Shown here piece after piece: positions 1 to 8,001 of a DNA stretch of 11,361 bases. The stretch lies in the NCBI GenBank assembly GCA_903921295.1, contig CAIXOZ010000009.1, positions 1 through 11,361 on the forward strand, in the 5' to 3' direction. The translations under genes were made by a program, and so were the position numbers. Numbering within the stretch: the first letter of the stretch is position 1; each line of letters starts with the position of its first letter. Below the pieces are notes generated by a model, which did no database searches, was not told where the DNA came from, and worked only from the letters and a program-made list of their open reading frames with translations. Source of the stretch: an uncultured cyanobacterium. GTDB taxonomy: Bacteria > Cyanobacteriota > Cyanobacteriia > PCC-6307 > Cyanobiaceae.

Positions 1-876
1 AAGCAGGGCCGATTCCGTCAGAATCTTCTTGGTAAGCGCGTTGACTACTCCGGCCGTTCTGTGATTGTCGTCGGGCCGAAGCTGAAGATGCACCAGTGCG
101 GTCTGCCCAAGGAGATGGCGATCGAGCTGTTCCAGCCTTTCGTGATCCATCGCCTGATCCGTCAGAACATCGTTAACAACATCAAGGCGGCAAAGAAGCT
201 GATTCAGCGCGCCGACGATGAGGTGATGCAGGTGCTCCAGGAAGTGATCGAGGGGCATCCGATCCTGCTCAACCGTGCACCGACGCTGCACCGTCTCGGC
301 ATTCAGGCCTTTGAGCCGAAACTGGTCGATGGCCGTGCCATCCAGCTGCATCCCCTGGTCTGCCCCGCCTTCAACGCCGACTTCGACGGTGACCAGATGG
401 CCGTGCATGTGCCCTTGGCGATCGAGGCCCAGACCGAAGCCCGGATGCTGATGCTCGCCAGCAACAACATTCTCTCGCCCGCCACCGGCGACCCGATCAT
501 CACCCCCTCCCAGGACATGGTGCTCGGCGCTTATTACCTCACGGCCGAGAAGCCCGGCTGGAGCAAGCCCGCCTTCGGCGACCGCCGCCTCACCTTCGCC
601 AGCCTCGGCGATGTGCTCAGCGCCTACGGCGACAAGCACCTGGCCCTGCATGACTGGGTCTGGGTGCGCTTCAACGGTGCGGTGGACAGCCCCAAGGACG
701 AAGAGCATGACCCCGTCTCCAGTGAGACCCTCAGCGACGGCACCCGGGTCGAGCAATGGAAGTACCGCCGCGACCGCTTTGATGAGGACGGCGCCCTGAT
801 CAGCCGCTACCTGCTCACCACCGTTGGACGGGTGGTGATGAATAACACGATCATCACGGCGGTGGCCGCCACCTGA
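1..876 (+). CDS. rpoC1: RNA polymerase subunit gamma (RpoC1), C-terminal part, 5'-truncated by window
   Basis: This is the N-terminal portion of bacterial beta-prime, which cyanobacteria encode as a separate gamma subunit. It helps form the active-centre cleft of RNA polymerase. The frame is open from base 1 (KQGRFRQNLLGKRVDYSGRS), so the gene begins outside the window and 291 codons are visible. The GTG at 61 is an internal valine, not a start. The fragment holds the hallmark stretch LLNRAPTLHRLG and the universal catalytic motif NADFDGD at bases 373-393, whose three aspartates bind the active-site magnesium. It ends in VAAT with a TGA stop. The C-terminal part after about codon 180 is the divergent end typical of RpoC1. 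rpoC2 follows 55 bases later on the same strand with no obvious terminator, so the two are probably co-transcribed. Identification is secure. Confidence 0.97.
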   Translation, partial: KQGRFRQNLLGKRVDYSGRSVIVVGPKLKMHQCGLPKEMAIELFQPFVIHRLIRQNIVNNIKAAKKLIQRADDEVMQVLQEVIEGHPILLNRAPTLHRLGIQAFEPKLVDGRAIQLHPLVCPAFNADFDGDQMAVHVPLAIEAQTEARMLMLASNNILSPATGDPIITPSQDMVLGAYYLTAEKPGWSKPAFGDRRLTFASLGDVLSAYGDKHLALHDWVWVRFNGAVDSPKDEEHDPVSSETLSDGTRVEQWKYRRDRFDEDGALISRYLLTTVGRVVMNNTIITAVAAT

Positions 877-931
877 GATCCCGGCAGAACTTCTCGTCTT
901 CTCCCCTGAGTCCCTTCATCGCGCGCCATCC

Positions 932-3900
932 ATGACTGCCACCCCCGCCAAGAAAATCAGCAAGAAAGCCGCCAAGGCGGCCGCTGAGCAGGCCGCTGCC
1001 AACGCCGCTGCCGCTTCCCTTCTCGGCGCCAGCGCTCCCCTTAGCAAGGAGCCGCCCCCGTTCCGCAACCACGTCATCGATAAGAAGGCCCTCCGCAACC
1101 TGGTGGCCTGGTCGTACAAGAACCACGGCACGGCGGCCACCGCCTCGATGGCCGACGACCTCAAGGATCTCGGTTTCCGCTACGCCACCCAGGCGGCGGT
1201 GTCGATCTCCGTGGATGACCTGCGCATTCCCGGCGAGAAGGCCCGTCTGCTGGAAGAGGCGGAACAGCAGATCACCGACACCGAAGAGCGTTATCGCCTC
1301 GGCGAGATCACTGAGGTGGAGCGGCACACCAAGGTGATCGACACCTGGACCGAGACAAACGAGCGTCTTGTTGAGGAGGTCAAGAAGAACTTCAACGAGA
1401 ACGATCCACTCAACTCGGTGTGGATGATGGCCAACTCGGGTGCCAGGGGCAACATGTCCCAGGTGCGCCAGCTGGTGGGCATGCGCGGCCTGATGGCCAA
1501 CCCCCAGGGCGAGATCATTGACCTTCCGATCCGCACCAACTTCCGCGAGGGCCTGACGGTCACCGAGTACGTGATCTCCTCCTACGGCGCCCGTAAGGGC
1601 CTGGTGGATACGGCGCTGCGTACCGCGGACTCCGGCTATCTGACCCGGCGCCTGGTGGACGTCGCCCAGGACGTGATCGTGCGCGAGGACGATTGCGGCA
1701 CCACCCGCGGCATCCCGATCGATGCCGATGACAAGGGCAAGTACGCCGCCAAGCTCGTCGGCCGTCTGGCGGCCGAGCCGGTGGTCGCTGCCGATGGCGA
1801 GATCCTTGTCGACCGCGATGGCGAGATCGATGCCCCCCTCTCCAGGCGCATTGAGGCCGCCGGCATCCGCACCGTCGTCGTGCGCTCTCCGCTTACCTGT
1901 GAAGCCGCTCGTTCGGTCTGCCGCAAGTGCTACGGCTGGGCTCTGGCCCATAACGAACTGGTGGACCTTGGCGAGGCCGTCGGCATCGTCGCCGCCCAGT
2001 CGATCGGTGAGCCGGGGACCCAGCTGACGATGCGCACGTTCCACACCGGCGGTGTGTCGACGGCGGAAACCGGTGTGGTGCGCTCCCTTGTGGAAGGCAC
2101 GATCGATTACGACAGCCGCGCCCGCGTCCGTCCCTTCCGCACCCCCCACGGTGTTGAAGCCCAGATCGCCGAAACCGATTTCACCCTGACGGTGAAGCCC
2201 AGCGGCAAGGGCAAGCCCCAGAAGCTGGAAATCACCACCGGCTCCCTGCTGTTCGTGGCCAACGGCTCGGAGACTCCGGCCGATACGAAGCTGGCCCAGA
2301 TCTCCTCGGGTGCTGCGGTCAAGAAGAGCGTCGAGAAGGCCACCAAGGATGTGATCTGCGACCTCGCTGGCCAGGTGCGCTACGAGGATGTGATTCAACC
2401 CCGTGAGGTCACCGACCGCCAGGGCAACATCACCCACAAGGCTCAGCGTCTCGGTCGTCTCTGGGTGTCCAGCGGCGATGTCTACAACCTTCCCCCCAAC
2501 GCGCAGCCCGTCGTTCAGCGCAACAAGCCTGTGACCACCGGCGAGGTTCTTGCTGAAAGCCGTCTGGTGAGCGAATACGGCGGCGCCGTCCGCCTGCGCG
2601 AATCCACCGGTGATTCACGCGAGGTGCAGATCGTCACCGCCAGTCTCACCCTCAAAGACTGCAAGCTGATCAATGAATCGACCCATTCCGGTGAGAACTG
2701 GTACCTGGAGTCGAAGGACAACACCCGCTACGTCTGCAAGACCACGCCGGGAAGCAAGATCGGCAATGGCGAGGTGATCGCTGAGCTTGCGGATGATCGT
2801 TTCCGTACCCAGACCGGAGGCCTGGTCAAGTATGCCCCTGGCCTGGCCATCAAGAAGGCCCGCTCGGCCAAGAACGGCTATGAGGTGTCCAAGGGCGGCA
2901 CTCTGCTCTGGATTCCCCAGGAAACCCATGAGATCAACAAGGACATCTCCCTGTTGATGATCGAGGACGGCCAGTGGATCGAGGCCGGCACCGAGGTTGT
3001 CAAGGACATCTTCAGTCAGACGGCTGGCATCGTCACCGTCACCCAGAAGAACGACATCCTGCGCGAGATCATCGTGCGCTCCGGCCAGCTGCACCTCATT
3101 GCTGATGCCAAGGTGCTTTCGCGCTACTCCGGCGACGGCAAGATGATGATGCCGGGTGAAGAGATCGCCCCCGGGATCAAGGCCGAAACAATCGTGTTCG
3201 TCGAGAGCGTTGATACCACCCAGGGTGGCGCTCTGCTGCTGCGTCCGGTCGAGGAATACGCGATCCCAGATGAGGCCCACCTGCCGGAACTCGGTACCGT
3301 CAAGCAGAACGGTGGCCCGGCACTGTCCCTCAGGGCCACCCAGCGCCTCACCTACAAGGATGGCGAGCTGATCAAGTCGGTGGAAGGTGTGGAGCTGCTT
3401 CGCACCCAGCTCACCCTGGAGACGATCGACACCACGCCCCAGATGACGGTGGACGTGGAAGTGGTGCCCGACAAGCGCGCCAAGACGATCGATCGGCTGC
3501 AGCTGGTGATTCTGGAGACCCTGCTGGTCCGCCGCGACACCCTCTCCGATGCCAGCCACGGCTCCACCCACACCGAGCTGCAGGTGGAGGACGGCACCAC
3601 CGTCAAGAGCGGTGATGTCGTCGCCACCACCCAGATCCTCTGCAAGGAGGACGGACTGGTGCAGTTTCCAGACATGGTGTCCGATGAACCGATCCGTCGA
3701 CTGATCGTGGAGCGCTCCGGCGACACCCGCAGCATTGACCTCGGGTCCGCCCAGCCCACCTGCACCGTCGGCCAGCGCCTGGTCGATGGTGAGCCCCTCG
3801 CCGACGGCGTCACCGCGCCCTGCTGCGGTCAGGTCGAGGCCATTGATGGCAACACCCTCACGATCCGTCTCGGCCGTCCCTACATGGTGTCGCCCGATTC

Positions 3901-5056
3901 CGTGCTTCACGTCCGCGACGGCGATCTGGTGCAGCGGGGTGATGGCCTGGCTCTGCTGGTGTTCGAGCGTCAGAAGACCGGTGACATCGTCCAGGGTCTG
4001 CCCCGGATCGAGGAGCTGCTGGAGGCCCGTCGTCCCCGGGATTCAGCGGTGCTCTGCCGCAAGAGCGGCACGGTGGAAATCAAGCAGGGTGAGGACGACG
4101 ATTCGGTCACCGTCTCGGTGATCGAACACGACGACGTTGTCTCGGAGTATCCGATCCTCCTGGGTCGCAACGTGATGGTCAGCGACAGCCAGCAGGTGGC
4201 CGCCGGTGACCTGCTCACCGATGGTCCGATCAACCCGCACGAGCTTCTCGAGTGCTTCTTCGAGGACCTCCGCGGTCGCAAGCCCACCCTGGAGGCGGCC
4301 CAGGAGTCGATCTCCAAGCTGCAGTTCCGCCTCGTTCAGGAAGTGCAGAACGTGTACAAGTCGCAGGGCGTCACCATCGATGACAAGCACATCGAGGTGA
4401 TCGTGCGTCAGATGACCAGCAAGGTCCGGATCGAGGATGCGGGCGACACCACCCTCCTGCCGGGTGAGCTGATCGAACTGCGCCAGGTGGAGCAGGTCAA
4501 CAGCGCCATGGCGATCACCGGCGGTGCTCCTGCCGAGTTCACGCCGGTGCTGCTCGGGATCACCAAGGCCTCGCTCAACACCGACAGCTTCATCTCGGCG
4601 GCCTCCTTCCAGGAGACCACCCGGGTGCTGACGGAAGCCGCCATCGAGGGCAAGAGCGACTGGCTCCGCGGTCTCAAGGAGAACGTGATCATCGGTCGCC
4701 TGATCCCTGCCGGCACAGGCTTCAGTGGCTTCGAAGAGGAGCTGCGGGCCGAGGCGGGTCCCCATCCCGACATCCTCGAGGACGACCTCTCCGGCTACCG
4801 CCGCATGAAGGATCTCCGGCCTGACTACACCGTGGAGATGCCCGCCGCACCCGCGGCTTCGGCGATGGCGGTGCTTGATGACCCGTCCGATGAGGATCTT
4901 TCCGCCACCCGCAGTCGCCATGGCATCGAGGCCAGCGCCAGTGGTTTTGCGGCCTTCACCCGCCCGGTGCAGGATGAAGGCCTCGAAGAGGAGCTGATCG
5001 CCGATCCCGCCGCGCTAGAAGGTCTGCAGGAAGAGGGTCTCCTGTCCGATGACTGA
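932..5056 (+). CDS. rpoC2: RNA polymerase subunit beta-prime (RpoC2)
   Basis: This is the C-terminal portion of bacterial beta-prime, 1374 residues, the usual size in picocyanobacteria. Residues 1-45 are a Lys/Ala-rich extension before the conserved core begins at FRNHVIDKKALRNLVAW. The bridge helix spans about residues 217-247 (GARKGLVDTALRTADSGYL onward). Four zinc-ligand cysteines are present at 255, 323, 330 and 333 (the last three in CEAARSVCRKC). The first trigger-loop helix is at 354-374 (AAQSIGEPGTQLTMRTFH). About 635 residues of beta-rich sandwich-barrel repeats follow, the cyanobacterial SI3 insertion, and the loop resumes at TGDIVQGLPRIEELLEARRP from residue 1016. The conserved end (LLGITKASLNTDSFISAASF) starts at residue 1207, followed by an acidic tail of roughly 110 residues. 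The ATG at 932 fits the family start, although no Shine-Dalgarno sequence is visible. The last 8 bases overlap hli. Confidence 0.98.
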   Translation: MTATPAKKISKKAAKAAAEQAAANAAAASLLGASAPLSKEPPPFRNHVIDKKALRNLVAWSYKNHGTAATASMADDLKDLGFRYATQAAVSISVDDLRIPGEKARLLEEAEQQITDTEERYRLGEITEVERHTKVIDTWTETNERLVEEVKKNFNENDPLNSVWMMANSGARGNMSQVRQLVGMRGLMANPQGEIIDLPIRTNFREGLTVTEYVISSYGARKGLVDTALRTADSGYLTRRLVDVAQDVIVREDDCGTTRGIPIDADDKGKYAAKLVGRLAAEPVVAADGEILVDRDGEIDAPLSRRIEAAGIRTVVVRSPLTCEAARSVCRKCYGWALAHNELVDLGEAVGIVAAQSIGEPGTQLTMRTFHTGGVSTAETGVVRSLVEGTIDYDSRARVRPFRTPHGVEAQIAETDFTLTVKPSGKGKPQKLEITTGSLLFVANGSETPADTKLAQISSGAAVKKSVEKATKDVICDLAGQVRYEDVIQPREVTDRQGNITHKAQRLGRLWVSSGDVYNLPPNAQPVVQRNKPVTTGEVLAESRLVSEYGGAVRLRESTGDSREVQIVTASLTLKDCKLINESTHSGENWYLESKDNTRYVCKTTPGSKIGNGEVIAELADDRFRTQTGGLVKYAPGLAIKKARSAKNGYEVSKGGTLLWIPQETHEINKDISLLMIEDGQWIEAGTEVVKDIFSQTAGIVTVTQKNDILREIIVRSGQLHLIADAKVLSRYSGDGKMMMPGEEIAPGIKAETIVFVESVDTTQGGALLLRPVEEYAIPDEAHLPELGTVKQNGGPALSLRATQRLTYKDGELIKSVEGVELLRTQLTLETIDTTPQMTVDVEVVPDKRAKTIDRLQLVILETLLVRRDTLSDASHGSTHTELQVEDGTTVKSGDVVATTQILCKEDGLVQFPDMVSDEPIRRLIVERSGDTRSIDLGSAQPTCTVGQRLVDGEPLADGVTAPCCGQVEAIDGNTLTIRLGRPYMVSPDSVLHVRDGDLVQRGDGLALLVFERQKTGDIVQGLPRIEELLEARRPRDSAVLCRKSGTVEIKQGEDDDSVTVSVIEHDDVVSEYPILLGRNVMVSDSQQVAAGDLLTDGPINPHELLECFFEDLRGRKPTLEAAQESISKLQFRLVQEVQNVYKSQGVTIDDKHIEVIVRQMTSKVRIEDAGDTTLLPGELIELRQVEQVNSAMAITGGAPAEFTPVLLGITKASLNTDSFISAASFQETTRVLTEAAIEGKSDWLRGLKENVIIGRLIPAGTGFSGFEEELRAEAGPHPDILEDDLSGYRRMKDLRPDYTVEMPAAPAASAMAVLDDPSDEDLSATRSRHGIEASASGFAAFTRPVQDEGLEEELIADPAALEGLQEEGLLSDD

Positions 5057-5282
5057 CGCAGCCATGGCCGCCCCGGCTGATCTCCCCGGCAAGTCCGGGG
5101 AGAGCGCCGCAGGTACCCCGTTTCAGATCCCCGCACCACCGTCGGTACCGAAGCGTCGCTTGCCACGCTTCGGCTTCCATACCCACACGGAAACGTTCAA
5201 CGGCCGTGCCGCCATGCTCGGCTTCATCGCACTCCTGGCCGTTGAGGTGTTTCTCGGCCACGGTCTGCTGGTCTGGCCCTGA
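5049..5282 (+). CDS. hli: High-light-inducible protein (Hli / one-helix CAB-like protein)
   Basis: This is a 77-residue one-helix member of the LHC/ELIP family, thylakoid-anchored, which binds chlorophyll and carotenoid and quenches excess light energy around photosystem II and chlorophyll synthase. The chlorophyll-binding motif is intact: E48-TF-N51-G-R53-AAM-LGF. It lies within a single hydrophobic helix (about residues 52-70). Residues 1-40 form a soluble Pro/Ala-rich extension. The ATG at 5049 overlaps the end of rpoC2 by 8 bases. An in-frame ATG at 5064 would give a protein 5 residues shorter with no overlap, so the exact start is open. An rpoC2-hli-rlmN order is, from memory, usual in marine picocyanobacteria. 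No independent promoter is visible, so its expression may depend on read-through from rpoC2. A hairpin lies inside codons 11-19. Confidence 0.92.
   Translation: MTDAAMAAPADLPGKSGESAAGTPFQIPAPPSVPKRRLPRFGFHTHTETFNGRAAMLGFIALLAVEVFLGHGLLVWP
5081..5103 (+). promoter_or_regulatory. Perfect 9-bp hairpin inside the start of hli
   Basis: TCTCCCCGG (5081-5089) pairs with CCGGGGAGA (5095-5103) across the loop CAAGT. The hairpin begins 24 bases after the rpoC2 stop and lies within hli codons 11-19. There is no T-run after it, so it is not a canonical intrinsic terminator. It could slow ribosomes, protect or delimit the rpoC2 3' end, or attenuate read-through. A coincidence of GC-rich coding sequence also remains possible. 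The pairing is seen directly; the role is inference. Confidence 0.4.
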
Positions 5283-5284
5283 TC

Positions 5285-6409
5285 GTGGCCGCCGCTCCGG
5301 CTGCTGAAGCCTGCTCCTCCAACCCAGGCCGGCCCCTGCTCGGCCAGGGGGTGCAGGCCCTTGAGCGCTGGGCGGTCAGCCATGGCCAGGCGGCCTTTCG
5401 CGGCCGCCAGCTCCACGATTGGATCTACGCCAAAGGGGTCCGCCGGCTTGCCGACATCAGTGTGCTGCCGAAGGCCTTCCGGCAGGAGCTTGAGGCCCAA
5501 CCCCCGGAGGCTGCCGGTGATTGGATCGGTCGCTCCCGGGAACTTCACCGCAGTATTGCCCGCGACGGCACCACCAAGCTCCTGCTCGGAACCCATGACG
5601 GCCTGAGCCTGGAAACCGTCGGCATTCCGGCGGAAGGCCGCCTTACCGTCTGTGTCAGCAGCCAGGTGGGCTGCCCGATGGCCTGCCGTTTCTGCGCCAC
5701 CGGCAAGGGTGGCCTGCAACGGTCCCTGGCCACCCACGAGATCGTTGATCAGGTGCTGGCGGTGCGCGAGGTGATGGACCAGCGCCCCAGCCATGTGGTG
5801 TTCATGGGCATGGGCGAACCCCTGCTCAACATTGAGGCTGTGCTGGAGGCGATCGACTGTCTCTGCACCGACCTCGGCATGGCCCAGCGGCAGATCACCG
5901 TCAGCACCGTCGGCGTACCCCACACCCTGCCGACCCTGGCGGAGCGCGCCCTGGCGCGGCTCGGCCGGGCCCAGTTCACCCTGGCGGTGAGTCTGCATGC
6001 CCCTGATCAGCGCCTGCGCCAGGAGCTGATCCCCACGGCCCATGCCTATCCGATCGAGGCCTTGCTTGAAGATTGCCGCCGTTATGTGGCGATCACCGGG
6101 CGCCGTGTCAGTTTCGAGTACATCCTGCTCGGTGGCCTCAATGACCAGCCGGTGCACGCCAGGGCCCTGGCCCGCCAGCTTCGAGGCTTCCAGAGTCACG
6201 TCAACCTGATCCCCTACAACCCGATCGTCGAAGAGGAATTTCAGCGCCCCACTCCTCAGGCTGTGGAGGCCTTCCGCCGCAGCCTCCAGGAGCAGCACGT
6301 CGCTGTGAGCGTCCGCGCCAGCCGCGGCCTGGATGCCGATGCGGCCTGTGGTCAGTTGCGCCGGCGGTTGGAAGCCACCCTTGAACCGGCGCTTCCCTCC
6401 CGGTCCTGA
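5285..6409 (+). CDS. rlmN: Dual-specificity 23S rRNA/tRNA adenosine-C2 methyltransferase RlmN
   Basis: This radical-SAM enzyme makes 2-methyladenosine at position 2503 of 23S rRNA and at A37 of some tRNAs, tuning decoding accuracy. The [4Fe-4S]/SAM motif CxxxCxxC is at C130, C134 and C137 (VGCPMACRFCATGKGG). The upstream cysteine C123 (TVCVSSQVGC) and the C-terminal cysteine C355 (DADAACGQL) correspond to the two cysteines outside the cluster in E. coli RlmN; C355 carries the methyl intermediate. The SAM-contact motif GMGEPLLN follows the cluster domain. The 374-residue length is normal. The start is GTG at 5285, only 2 bases after the hli stop, which suggests translational coupling. The adenosine-C2 specificity of RlmN versus the C8 specificity of Cfr cannot be proved from motifs alone, but RlmN is by far the expected housekeeping form. 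Confidence 0.95.
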   Translation: MAAAPAAEACSSNPGRPLLGQGVQALERWAVSHGQAAFRGRQLHDWIYAKGVRRLADISVLPKAFRQELEAQPPEAAGDWIGRSRELHRSIARDGTTKLLLGTHDGLSLETVGIPAEGRLTVCVSSQVGCPMACRFCATGKGGLQRSLATHEIVDQVLAVREVMDQRPSHVVFMGMGEPLLNIEAVLEAIDCLCTDLGMAQRQITVSTVGVPHTLPTLAERALARLGRAQFTLAVSLHAPDQRLRQELIPTAHAYPIEALLEDCRRYVAITGRRVSFEYILLGGLNDQPVHARALARQLRGFQSHVNLIPYNPIVEEEFQRPTPQAVEAFRRSLQEQHVAVSVRASRGLDADAACGQLRRRLEATLEPALPSRS

Positions 6410-6427
6410 GCCCATTCGCCACGGCTC
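6408..6427. terminator. Weak inverted repeat between convergent rlmN and MFS gene
   Basis: GAGCC (6408-6412) and GGCTC (6423-6427) can pair across a 10-base loop. They sit in the 23-base gap where rlmN and the permease gene converge, so the element could serve both strands. The stem is only 5 bp and has no T-run, so this is a tentative call. Confidence 0.22.
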
Positions 6428-6432
6428 GCGCT

Positions 6433-7728
6433 TCAGGTTGGATCCCGGCCTGGATCAAAGGCGCCGCGGGCGCCGGGGCCATTCCAGGGGGTGAGCACCT
6501 GCAGCAGCAGGAAGGCAGGGATGGCACTCACCACGGTGTACAGGAAGAAGTGTTCCCAGCCCGCCAGCTTCACGAGGAAGCCGGAGGTCGCTCCCATCAC
6601 CTTGCCGCTGATGGCATACACGCCCGAAAAGACGGCGTATTGCGTGGCCGAGAAGCGCGGGTTGCAGAGACTCATCAGCAGGGCCACGAAGGCTGTGCCG
6701 ATCAGGCCGCTGGAGGCGTTCTCCAGCAACACGGCACCGGCCACAGCCAGGGAGGAGGCCGCGTCGCTCCGGGACACCAGCCAGTAGGCCCCATTGCCGG
6801 CAGCACCGGCCACCGCAAACAGCCACAGGCTGCGGTTCATGCCCAGGCGGGCAAAGAGCAGACCACCGATCACCACCCCCGCCATGGTGGCCAGGATCCC
6901 CAGCGCCGATTTGAGCAGTCCGATCTGGCCCTCGCTCAATCCCTCAGCGACCAGGAAGGGGCCGCTCATCGGTGCAAGCAGGCCATCCGGCAGGCGGTAC
7001 ACCAGCACCAGGGCCAGCAGCTGGATCGCCCGCCGTCGGCCGGTGCGAGCCACGAATTCATGCACGGGGCCAAGGATCGCTTCCCCCAGGCTGCGAACGG
7101 GATGCGGCAGGGGCGCAAGCCGCGGTGCCGCCAGGGTGCAGGGAATCATCATCAGCATCAGGGCTCCCGCCGCGACGAAGGCGAGGCGGTAGCCCGCCGT
7201 TCCGGCGATCAGAAGGGCGCCACTCCCCAGTACGAGGGTGCCACCCCGGAATCCGAGAGAGTTCGCGGCCGCTCCTGCTCCCCGCTCCTCTTCCGGCAGG
7301 AGATCGGTGCGGTAGGCATCGATGACGATGTCCTGACTGGCACTGAGCACCGCGATGATCAGCGCGATCAGGCCGATCACGGTCAGGGTCAGCGGCTCTC
7401 GCGTCGGTTGCACCAGGGCCAGGCTGGCGATCGCCAGGGCCAGCAGCCCCTGCAGCACCGCGATCCATCCGCGGCGTCGGTCGGGCCAGGGAATGGGCCA
7501 GCGATCGAGCAGCGGCGCCCAGAGAAACTTGAGCACGTAGGGCAGCCCTGCCAGCGAGAGCAGTCCGATCAGCTCCACAGGAACCGCATGCCGGGCCAGC
7601 CAGATCGGCAGGATTTCGCCAAGGCCCGTGTTCGGTGCGCCGCTGGCCACGCCCTCGGCGGCCACCGCTCCGAATCGTTTCAGGCGGCCTTCCCGCGCGC
7701 TCTCGGCTGGCGACTGCTGCGGGGTCAT
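6433..7728 (-). CDS. AmpG-type MFS permease (muropeptide transporter family)
   Basis: This is a 431-residue polytopic inner-membrane protein, probably with 12 helices. Several stretches match the pattern of E. coli AmpG, which imports anhydromuropeptides for peptidoglycan recycling: LKFLWAPLLDRW near residue 67, the signature SASQDIVIDAYRTDLLPEEE from about 129 followed by RGAGAA, and LLMSLCNPRFSATQ near 350. It is shorter than E. coli AmpG (491 residues), consistent with loss of the last two helices. The start is the ATG complement at 7726-7728. It is convergent with rlmN and divergent from the next small gene. No ampD or nagZ lies nearby, so the substrate is inferred from family only; another peptide, sugar or cofactor transporter of the same MFS subfamily cannot be excluded. 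Confidence 0.85.
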   Translation of the reverse strand: MTPQQSPAESAREGRLKRFGAVAAEGVASGAPNTGLGEILPIWLARHAVPVELIGLLSLAGLPYVLKFLWAPLLDRWPIPWPDRRRGWIAVLQGLLALAIASLALVQPTREPLTLTVIGLIALIIAVLSASQDIVIDAYRTDLLPEEERGAGAAANSLGFRGGTLVLGSGALLIAGTAGYRLAFVAAGALMLMMIPCTLAAPRLAPLPHPVRSLGEAILGPVHEFVARTGRRRAIQLLALVLVYRLPDGLLAPMSGPFLVAEGLSEGQIGLLKSALGILATMAGVVIGGLLFARLGMNRSLWLFAVAGAAGNGAYWLVSRSDAASSLAVAGAVLLENASSGLIGTAFVALLMSLCNPRFSATQYAVFSGVYAISGKVMGATSGFLVKLAGWEHFFLYTVVSAIPAFLLLQVLTPWNGPGARGAFDPGRDPT

Positions 7729-7829
7729 CGGGCAGGCGCCTGAAAAGTTGCACCCTAGATCGCGTGGCGGCGGGCTTCCGGCGGCCGTGGACAGGACAGG
7801 GGCAGAATGAGGGCCAATGCCTCGATGCC

Positions 7830-7955
7830 GTGCAATTCTTCCGCTCCACTGTGTTGCCGGCGGCGATCGTGCTGATGTTCGGGTTGGCCCTGTTCGCCGT
7901 CAGCGCCCGCATCTGGCTCCCGGGCGACATGGCCGGTCCGGCGCCGATCAGCTGA
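7830..7955 (+). CDS. 41-residue single-pass membrane peptide, function unknown
   Basis: A GTG start at 7830 gives MQFFRSTVLP followed by a hydrophobic helix (about residues 8-25, AAIVLMFGLALFAVSA) and a short polar tail RIWLPGDMAGPAPIS. The frame is open further upstream, but that part is Arg/Pro-rich and antisense to the permease gene, so I take it as a shadow. The shape, with a charged N-terminus, one helix, and a tail with Trp and Pro, resembles small thylakoid or photosystem-associated subunits. I do not recognise a named family. I have the impression that similar peptides occur in other picocyanobacteria, but this was not checked. The gene is divergent from the permease, with 101 bases between them, and precedes the HEAT-repeat gene by 46 bases. 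No Shine-Dalgarno sequence is visible. Confidence 0.6.
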   Translation: MQFFRSTVLPAAIVLMFGLALFAVSARIWLPGDMAGPAPIS

Positions 7956-7956
7956 A

Positions 7957-7973
7957 CCCCTCGGTTTGAGGGG
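7957..7973 (+). terminator. Terminator-like hairpin after the 41-codon gene
   Basis: CCCCTC (7957-7962) pairs perfectly with GAGGGG (7968-7973) across the loop GGTTT, starting one base after the stop of the small membrane gene. There is no T-run, which is common for cyanobacterial terminators. It could end that transcript before the HEAT-repeat gene. Confidence 0.4.
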
Positions 7974-7995
7974 CGGGAGTGGTCGCCTTTACGAT
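7966..7995 (+). promoter_or_regulatory. Possible sigma-70-type promoter for HEAT-repeat gene
   Basis: TTGAGG (7966-7971) and TACGAT (7990-7995) are separated by 18 bases. Each matches four of six consensus positions. The predicted start of transcription would fall on or next to the ATG at 8002, giving a leaderless message. The match is weak and the -35 box overlaps the hairpin at 7957-7973, so this is only a candidate. Confidence 0.22.
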
Positions 7996-8001
7996 CCCCC
8001 C

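Noticed and set aside
854..2437. Long 527-codon open frame on the minus strand opposite rpoC2
   Set aside because: rpoC2 is certain over this interval. The antisense product has a His/Gly/Asp-rich composition without recognisable motifs, as expected from GC-rich coding DNA read on the other strand. The same applies to the minus frames at 2615-3910, 4043-4921 and 5123-6415.
7733..7742. 10-base palindrome CAGGCGCCTG just upstream of the permease start
   Set aside because: It could be an operator half-site pair, but a single 10-base palindrome in GC-rich DNA is common, and there is no second copy or nearby promoter to support it.
6550..7743. 397-codon plus-strand frame opposite the AmpG-like gene
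   Set aside because: The product is full of Gln, Arg and His with no hydrophobic core or motif. The minus-strand permease has clear family signatures, so this is its shadow.
7635..7829. N-terminal extension of the 41-codon gene back to 7635
   Set aside because: The added 65 residues are Arg/Pro-rich, overlap the antisense strand of the permease start and show no protein-like pattern. The GTG at 7830 gives a compact membrane peptide.
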